Assembly: GCF_950101795.1 (NCBI RefSeq)
Contig: NZ_CATNLZ010000032.1
Coordinates: forward strand, 310,001-374,000
Length of the DNA stretch: 64,000 nt
Direction of reading: 5' to 3'
Source of the DNA: Nocardioides sp. T2.26MG-1
GTDB taxonomy: Bacteria > Actinomycetota > Actinomycetes > Propionibacteriales > Nocardioidaceae
The notes under the pieces were generated by a model. That model had not been told where the DNA came from, searched no databases, and was given only the letters and a program-made list of their open reading frames with translations. Each line of letters opens with the position of its first letter. Within the stretch, counting starts at the first letter, position 1. Shown here one piece after another: positions 59,142-64,000 of the stretch. A program made the translations under genes and the position numbers.

Positions 59142-60242
59142 TCAGCCCGCGACGGTGCGCGACCGGAGGTCGTCGACCACCGCTGTCAGGTCGGAGCCGG
59201 TGACGGCGCGGCGCTGGTGGTCGGCGCCGCATCCCTCGCGGGTGATTCGCTCCAGGCTCGTGGTGACCCGCTCGAGGTCACCGGCGTCGCCCAGCGCGTC
59301 TCGCAGGTGATCGAGCATGGCCCGCAGGGCGGTCGCGGCTGGGACCAGGTCTCCGCTCCCCGGATCGACGAGGGTGTCCTGCACACCGAAGCGCCCAGCC
59401 CGCCAGGCGGCGCTGCGCAGGCTGTCGGCCCGCCAGGGTGCCGGACCGACGCCGTCACGGGCCTGGCGGGCGGCCGTCTCGGTCAGTGCACGGGCGAGGG
59501 CAGCCTGGAGCAGTGTGTCGTCGAGCGAGGTGCACACATCGGCCACCCGGAACTCCACGGTCGGGTATCGCGCCGAGAGCCGCACCTGGAGGTTGAGCAG
59601 GCCCACGTCGAGGATCGCCTGATCGCGCAGCAGTCGGGCGATGAGAGCGTCGTACGCGGCCACGTCGCCGAAGACCTCGTGCGGACCGCTGCTCGGCCAC
59701 AGCTGCCACAGCTGGGACCGCCAGCTCGCGAACCCCGTGTCACGGCCGTGCCAGAACGGAGAGTTCGCGCTCACGGCTGTCAGCAGCGGCAGCCACGGGC
59801 GCACCCGGTCCAGGACCGCGATCCCCTCCTCGCGGCTCGCGACCTCCACGTGGACCTGCAGCGCACAGATGAGCGACTCCGCCCCGAGTCCGGCGTAGTG
59901 CTTCGCGATGCGAGCGAACCGGTCCTCGGCGACGAGCGGGCCTGGTGGTTCGGCGAGGATGGGAGTAGCGACGGCCAGGGGAGCGACTCCGACCTCGGTC
60001 CCCGCGCGGGCCAGCGCTCGACGTCCCGCTCGCAGGTGATCCTCGGCGTCGGCGAGGTTGCGGAGCGGAGGGGTCACGACCTCCACCTGCGCCTGGAAGA
60101 ACTCCTGGGCCACGACGGTGCCGGGGAGCAGGTCGTCGGCAGCGGCACAGCGGGCGAGTAGGTCGGATGCGCGCGCCGCGGGCGCGCCGCAGGCGTCAAC
60201 GAGAAGCAGCTCCTCCTCGATGCCGAACCGGCGTGTGCTCAT
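59142..60242 (-). CDS. GCS2-type carboxylate-amine ligase (YbdK-like)
   Basis: The 366-residue protein opens MSTRRFGIEEELLLVDACG, with EFFQAQVEVVTPPLRNLADA, ALQVHVEVASREEGIAVLDR and SANSPFWHGRDTGFASWRSQ. These are marks of glutamate-cysteine ligase family 2 (YbdK), ATP-dependent ligases that join a carboxylate to an amine. In organisms that use mycothiol the product is often not glutathione, so the substrate is open. The ATG at 60242 is chosen for its GAAGGG ribosome site six bases upstream; another ATG at 60248 is in frame. Confidence 0.83.
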   Translation of the reverse strand: MSTRRFGIEEELLLVDACGAPAARASDLLARCAAADDLLPGTVVAQEFFQAQVEVVTPPLRNLADAEDHLRAGRRALARAGTEVGVAPLAVATPILAEPPGPLVAEDRFARIAKHYAGLGAESLICALQVHVEVASREEGIAVLDRVRPWLPLLTAVSANSPFWHGRDTGFASWRSQLWQLWPSSGPHEVFGDVAAYDALIARLLRDQAILDVGLLNLQVRLSARYPTVEFRVADVCTSLDDTLLQAALARALTETAARQARDGVGPAPWRADSLRSAAWRAGRFGVQDTLVDPGSGDLVPAATALRAMLDHLRDALGDAGDLERVTTSLERITREGCGADHQRRAVTGSDLTAVVDDLRSRTVAG

Positions 60243-60371
60243 CGCCATCCCTTCGAACGGAGGCCGCGCTCGATCGCGTCGGTCCTCGAGTCAGTCTGGG
60301 TCCTACCGGTCACCGGATCACCTCGGCAGTCCGCGCGTACGCCGACCAGTTGCGCGTACCCCGGTTCGAGG

Positions 60372-61214
60372 CTAGGAGTACCTGACGCAGCGGTCGGGGG
60401 CGGTGAAGCCGTAGAGCGCCAGGCCCGACTCGTCGGCCAGGCGCACCGAGAGGCTGGTGGGGGCGCCGACGGCGACGAGGGCGCCGATGCCGGCGGCGAC
60501 GGCCTTCTGGACGAGCTCGAAGCCGGCCCGGCCGCTGACGACCAGACAGGCCTCGGCGGGGGAGTGGCCGGCCAGGACCCGGGCGCCGGTGACCTTGTCG
60601 ACGGCGTTGTGACGGCCGACGTCCTCGCGGATGGTGAGCAGCCGGCCGTCGGCGGTGGCGAGGCCTGCGGCGTGGACGCCGCCGGTCCGCGCGAAGACGG
60701 TCTGGCTGGCTCGCAGGGACGCCGGCAGTGCACGCACCACGTCCGTTGAGGGGAGTGGTCCCGCCCACCGCCCGGCCGCGGTCGGTACGTCGAGAGCGGC
60801 CGCGACGCTGTCCTTGCCGCAGACCCCGCAGGCGGACGACCCGGTCGACTGCCCGACGTGCCGGTGGCCGGGCTCGGTGAGCGGCGGAGCCCCGAGCGTC
60901 ACCGTGACGACGTTGAACTCCTGCTCGGGGGTCAGGTCGGTGTCGGTGCAGTAGGCCACCGCGTGCACATCCGCCGGGCGCGTGAGCCCCTCGTGCACCA
61001 GCCATCCCGCGGCCAGCTCGAAGTCGTGACCAGGCGTCCGCATCGTCACCCAGACGCGACGTGCGGGCGTGCCCGGCCAGGCGAGCCGGATCTCGAGCGG
61101 CTCCTCGGTGGCGAGCCGGTCCTCGTGACGGCGATCGGTGCCGTCCGCGAGGTGCTCGTGCACCTGGGTCCGGACCGTGGGTCCGGGCCGCCGAGCGCGG
61201 TCGCCGCCGATCAT
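60372..61214 (-). CDS. fdhD: Formate dehydrogenase accessory sulfurtransferase FdhD
   Basis: The 280-residue protein delivers sulfur from a cysteine desulfurase to the molybdenum cofactor of formate dehydrogenase. The reactive CxxC is at Cys129 and Cys132 in SSACGVCGKDS. FELAAGWLVHEG, EFNVVTVTLG, TREDVGRHNAVDKVTG-like IREDVGRHNAVDKVTGARVL and SGRAGFELVQKAV are further signatures. No formate dehydrogenase gene is in this window. It lies 7 bp downstream of pepN on the same strand, so it may be co-transcribed. Confidence 0.92.
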   Translation of the reverse strand: MIGGDRARRPGPTVRTQVHEHLADGTDRRHEDRLATEEPLEIRLAWPGTPARRVWVTMRTPGHDFELAAGWLVHEGLTRPADVHAVAYCTDTDLTPEQEFNVVTVTLGAPPLTEPGHRHVGQSTGSSACGVCGKDSVAAALDVPTAAGRWAGPLPSTDVVRALPASLRASQTVFARTGGVHAAGLATADGRLLTIREDVGRHNAVDKVTGARVLAGHSPAEACLVVSGRAGFELVQKAVAAGIGALVAVGAPTSLSVRLADESGLALYGFTAPDRCVRYS

Positions 61215-61221
61215 GGGGAGG

Positions 61222-63693
61222 TCATGCCGGGAAGGCCGCCCGGATCGCGATCCGCCGCTCGAGCTCGTCGGCCAGGTCGACGACCCGGCGCCGCATCGCG
61301 AGGTCGAAGGCTTCGTCGGCGATCAGCGCCCGCGCGCGCTCGAGCGTGTCGGTCGTCTCGAACAGCAGCGGGAAGAACCAGCCGGCGGCGTCGGCGAGCA
61401 CCCAGCCACTGCGCGCCGCGGCGGTCGCGGCGACGTCGGCGAAGTAGCGCTCGACGTACGGCGCCAGCAGCTCCTCCTGCCCGCCGCGCCACATGCCGGT
61501 GCCGGCGGCCTCGAGCTCGTAGTTGGGCACGTCGACGGCTCCGGTGAACCGCTCCCACGCCCAGGCCTTGGCCCCGGCGTCGGGCAGCGAGGCGACCGCC
61601 CGGGTGTGCTCGACCCGCGAGCGGGCGGTCGGCTCGGCGTCCAGAGCGGCCTGCAGCTCGGCTCGGTCGGTCTCGCCGAGCACGGCGAGCCGGACCAGCA
61701 GCCGCCAGCGCAGGTCGAGGTCCACCTCGGTCCCGGCGGGCAGCCCGTCATCGGCGAGCCAGGCGCGCAGGTCGGCCGGCGACCCGGCGGACGCGACCGC
61801 GGCCTGGAAGGCCGCGAGCTGGAGCGGCGAGCCGGGGCCCGAGGCGTGTGCCTTGGCGAGCGTGGCGCGGTGCACCCGGGCCAGCGCCTCGTCGGGGTCG
61901 GCGGTCAGCGGCACGACCTTCGCGAGCACCCATGGCATCGTGTAGAGCAGCGCGTCGTCGCTGTCCTCGATCGGCAGCCCCGCCTCGACCAGGTCGAGTA
62001 CGTCGGCGGGCGAGATGGCCGCGTTGTGGAACGCGCTGCGCACGTTGTTCCAGACACCGGCACGCAGCAGCGTGTCGTCGCTGCGCGGCAGCAGCGTCTT
62101 GAGTGCGGCGACCGTGGTCGCGTCGGGCTGCACGAGCGCCCAGGTGTCCTCGTAGGGGTCGAGCAGCACCGCGGCGCCCTCGCCTGCGGCGTACGGCGTC
62201 TCCGGGCCGGCCACCGTCAGCGGCGTGATGTCCCATTTGCCCTCCGGGAGCGCCTGCGCGACCCGCAGGGTGTGGGAGCGGTCGGCGTCGCCGGCCGGGG
62301 GAGTGCACCGGACCACGCCCGCGGCGCGGTCGAGCACGATCGTGTCGGGCCCCGCCGTGCGCAGCCAGCTGCCGGTGAACGACGAGAGGTCGCCGGCCCC
62401 GGCGCGCTCCCAGCTCGCGAACAGGTCGTGCATGGTGGCGTTGCCGAACCGGTGGCGCGTGAAGTGGTCGATCGCGCCCGCGAAGAACACCTCGTCGCCG
62501 AGCGAGGCGTTGAGCTGCTTGAGGATGCTCGAGCCCTTGGCGTACGAGATCCCGTCGAAGTCCTGCAGCGCCGAGCTCGCATCGGACGCGCCGTTGCCGG
62601 CGACCGGGTGGGTGCTGGGGCGCTGGTCGGCGACCAGGCCCCACTGGCGGCGCGCGTACGCGACGTGGGTCCAGGCGTCGTCGTACTCCGTGACGTCGGC
62701 GGTGACCCGGTTGCCCATGTACTCGGCGAAGGACTCGTTGAGCCAGAGGTCGTCCCACCACTGCGGGGTGACGATGTTGCCGAACCACTGGTGGGCCATC
62801 TCGTGGGCGACCGTGGTCGCGCGCTGGATGCGCACGCCCCGGGTGACCTTGCTCGTGAAGACCAGCGGGTCGCGGAACGTCACGCAGCCGGGGTTCTCCA
62901 TCGCGCCGGCGTTGAACTCCGGCACGAACGCCTGGTGGTAGTCGCCGAACGGGTAGCGGATGCCGAACAGCCGGTGGAACTCGTCGAAGCACTGCCGGGT
63001 CATGGTCAGCAGCTCGTCGGCGTCCGCCTCGAGGGCGCCGGCGATGCTCGCCCGCGCCGAGAGGCCGAGCGGGATGCCGTCGTGCTGGTCGCGGATCACG
63101 TGGTAGGGCCCGGCGACCAGCGTCACGAAGTACGTCGAGAGCGGCTGGGTGCGCTCGAGCTCCCACAGCGCCGTCTGGCCGGGGCCGGGCTCGGAGCCGG
63201 CCACCGGAGCGTTGCCGATGACCGTCCAGTCCGCCGGCGCCAGCACGTGGAACGTGTACGGCGCCTTGAGGTCGGGCTGGTCGAAGCAGGCGAACACCGT
63301 GGGCGCCGCGTCCATGAACGACATGCCGTAGACGTAGTGGTGGCCGTCGGCCGGGTCGACGCTGCGGTGCAGCCCCTCGCCGTCGTTGCGGAACGGCATC
63401 ACCGCGTCGACGACGACCTCGTTGGGTCCCTCGACCGTGTCCAGCGGCAGCCGGCCGCGCGCGAGCAGGTCGGGGTCGACCACGCTGCCGTTGAGCCGGA
63501 TCTCGTTGACCCGCACCGGCTTGAGGTCGAGGAACGTCGGGCCGCCGCGGCTGGTGAACCGGATGGTGGTCACCGACGCGAACGTCTCCTCGTCGCTCGC
63601 GAGGTCGAGGCGCACGTCGTACTCGTCGACGGCGAGGAGGGCGCGGCGGGCGACGGCCTCCGCATGCTGGAGGCTGAGGTTCGGGCTGCTCAC
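61222..63693 (-). CDS. pepN: Aminopeptidase N, M1 family
   Basis: The 823-residue zinc aminopeptidase removes N-terminal residues from peptides in the cytosol. The substrate-anchoring GAMEN loop is in FNAGAMENPG and the zinc site is HEMAH at 297-301 with Glu320 in LWLNESFAEY. The catalytic domain is followed by a long helical C-terminal domain (about 500-815) ending in ELERRIAIRAAFPA. The length is that of actinobacterial PepN. The start is a GTG at 63693. There is no signal peptide. Confidence 0.94.
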   Translation of the reverse strand: MSSPNLSLQHAEAVARRALLAVDEYDVRLDLASDEETFASVTTIRFTSRGGPTFLDLKPVRVNEIRLNGSVVDPDLLARGRLPLDTVEGPNEVVVDAVMPFRNDGEGLHRSVDPADGHHYVYGMSFMDAAPTVFACFDQPDLKAPYTFHVLAPADWTVIGNAPVAGSEPGPGQTALWELERTQPLSTYFVTLVAGPYHVIRDQHDGIPLGLSARASIAGALEADADELLTMTRQCFDEFHRLFGIRYPFGDYHQAFVPEFNAGAMENPGCVTFRDPLVFTSKVTRGVRIQRATTVAHEMAHQWFGNIVTPQWWDDLWLNESFAEYMGNRVTADVTEYDDAWTHVAYARRQWGLVADQRPSTHPVAGNGASDASSALQDFDGISYAKGSSILKQLNASLGDEVFFAGAIDHFTRHRFGNATMHDLFASWERAGAGDLSSFTGSWLRTAGPDTIVLDRAAGVVRCTPPAGDADRSHTLRVAQALPEGKWDITPLTVAGPETPYAAGEGAAVLLDPYEDTWALVQPDATTVAALKTLLPRSDDTLLRAGVWNNVRSAFHNAAISPADVLDLVEAGLPIEDSDDALLYTMPWVLAKVVPLTADPDEALARVHRATLAKAHASGPGSPLQLAAFQAAVASAGSPADLRAWLADDGLPAGTEVDLDLRWRLLVRLAVLGETDRAELQAALDAEPTARSRVEHTRAVASLPDAGAKAWAWERFTGAVDVPNYELEAAGTGMWRGGQEELLAPYVERYFADVAATAAARSGWVLADAAGWFFPLLFETTDTLERARALIADEAFDLAMRRRVVDLADELERRIAIRAAFPA

Positions 63694-63785
63694 CGGGCCA
63701 CCCTATGTCGGAGCCGGAGCGACCCGGCAGGTCACCGGTCGGTAACGGTGGGCGGGTTCGACCGCACGCACCGGGCTAGCCCACC

Positions 63786-63896
63786 TAGGGTCCTGAGTGG
63801 GGTCATCGGGGGTCCTGGCAACCAGTTCGCGACGTCCGGAGTCTCATGCTCACGGGCGCGAGATCCGCGCTCGGTCTTTCGGGAGGATCGACGCTC
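63786..63896 (+). promoter_or_regulatory. Promoter and leader of a secreted-protein gene
   Basis: A TAGGGT -10 box at 63786-63791 predicts a start near 63798 and a leader of about 99 nt. The leader has paired-looking segments (GGGGTCATCGGGGGTCC and CCGGAGTCTC) and a GGGAGG ribosome site at 63881-63886. I do not recognise a riboswitch class. Confidence 0.35.
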
Positions 63897-64000
63897 ATGC
63901 AGCGGCTCATCGCTCACCGCCGGGGTCGTGCCCTGGCTTCGCTCATCACCGCCGGCCTCGGCCTGGCGGCGGTCACCGGTGTCACGGGCACGGCGCAGGC
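63897..64000 (+). CDS. Secreted protein (signal peptide only, truncated by window end)
   Basis: The ATG at 63897 follows a GGGAGG ribosome site and opens a signal peptide: MQRLIAHRRGRALASLITAG followed by a hydrophobic Leu/Ala/Val stretch that reaches an ALA-type cleavage region near GTAQA at the window edge. The mature protein lies outside the window, so its function is unknown. It is divergent from pepN. Confidence 0.65.
   Translation, partial: MQRLIAHRRGRALASLITAGLGLAAVTGVTGTAQ

Noticed and set aside
63798..63896. c-di-AMP (ydaO-type) riboswitch before the last secreted-protein gene
   Set aside because: The location is suggestive, but the leader is too short and the conserved core motifs are not found.

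Overview
The window is a 64 kb chromosomal piece of a high-GC actinobacterium, most likely Nocardioides or a close Propionibacteriales relative. The evidence is very high third-position GC, many GTG starts, frequent ATGA/GTGA/TGATG stop-start overlaps, leaderless promoters, F420-dependent and mycothiol-type enzymes, and gene orders shared with Mycobacterium. I see no rRNA, tRNA, CRISPR array, phage or insertion sequence. Gene names are recalled from knowledge of the families; no database search was run.

Layout. (1) 1-2.7 kb: the start of map, a second clpP pair, a mycothiol-dependent isomerase-like protein and a PopR/ClgR-type regulator ending in a degron-like LAA. (2) 2.8-9 kb and 20.4-26.5 kb: two blocks of a sterol-catabolism regulon. 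Four KstR-type operators (TNNAACNNGTTNNA) precede orthologues of Rv3520c-Rv3523, FadD8, EchA19/FadD19 (divergent), a Rv1894c-like nitronate monooxygenase and a DapB-like oxidoreductase. (3) 9-17.9 kb: a xylan cluster lies between the blocks: GH10 xylanase, sugar ABC transporter, LacI regulator, GH3 enzyme and acetylxylan esterase. A 20-bp LacI-type operator sits at the divergent promoter. An MFS exporter and a PAP2 membrane protein follow.

(4) 26.5-29.4 kb: a Tat-exported DUF1501/DUF1800 pair. (5) 29.5-42.5 kb: two CNNM/CorC-type membrane proteins, then the conserved actinobacterial cluster CDP-alcohol phosphotransferase, DUF881, small basic protein, DUF881, gcvH, GarA-like FHA protein, FtsR-like MerR, bifunctional nuclease, second MerR. 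A terminator, a glycine riboswitch, gcvP and a beta-lactamase-fold hydrolase follow. (6) 42.5-51.4 kb: a secreted unknown, TldE/TldD, an oxidoreductase, an FMN split-barrel protein and SbcCD.

(7) 51.5-55.5 kb: SulP transporter, Crp/Fnr regulator, an FNR-like box placed about 41.5 nt before a predicted start site, a DUF6448 protein with an N-terminal SAHCD motif and a His-rich tail, an anchorless S26 peptidase and a DUF3054 membrane protein. The pro-sequence plus HCD motif and the adjacent anchorless peptidase copy the logic of nickel superoxide dismutase and its maturation peptidase. This is the best candidate for an undescribed system. (8) 55.5-64 kb: two methyltransferases, TetR, orphan LuxR, a secreted beta-propeller, a GCS2-type ligase, FdhD, PepN and the start of a secreted protein.

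No gene-free stretch reaches 300 bp. The longest, 37077-37375 (299 bp), holds repeats, a promoter and an operator-like palindrome.
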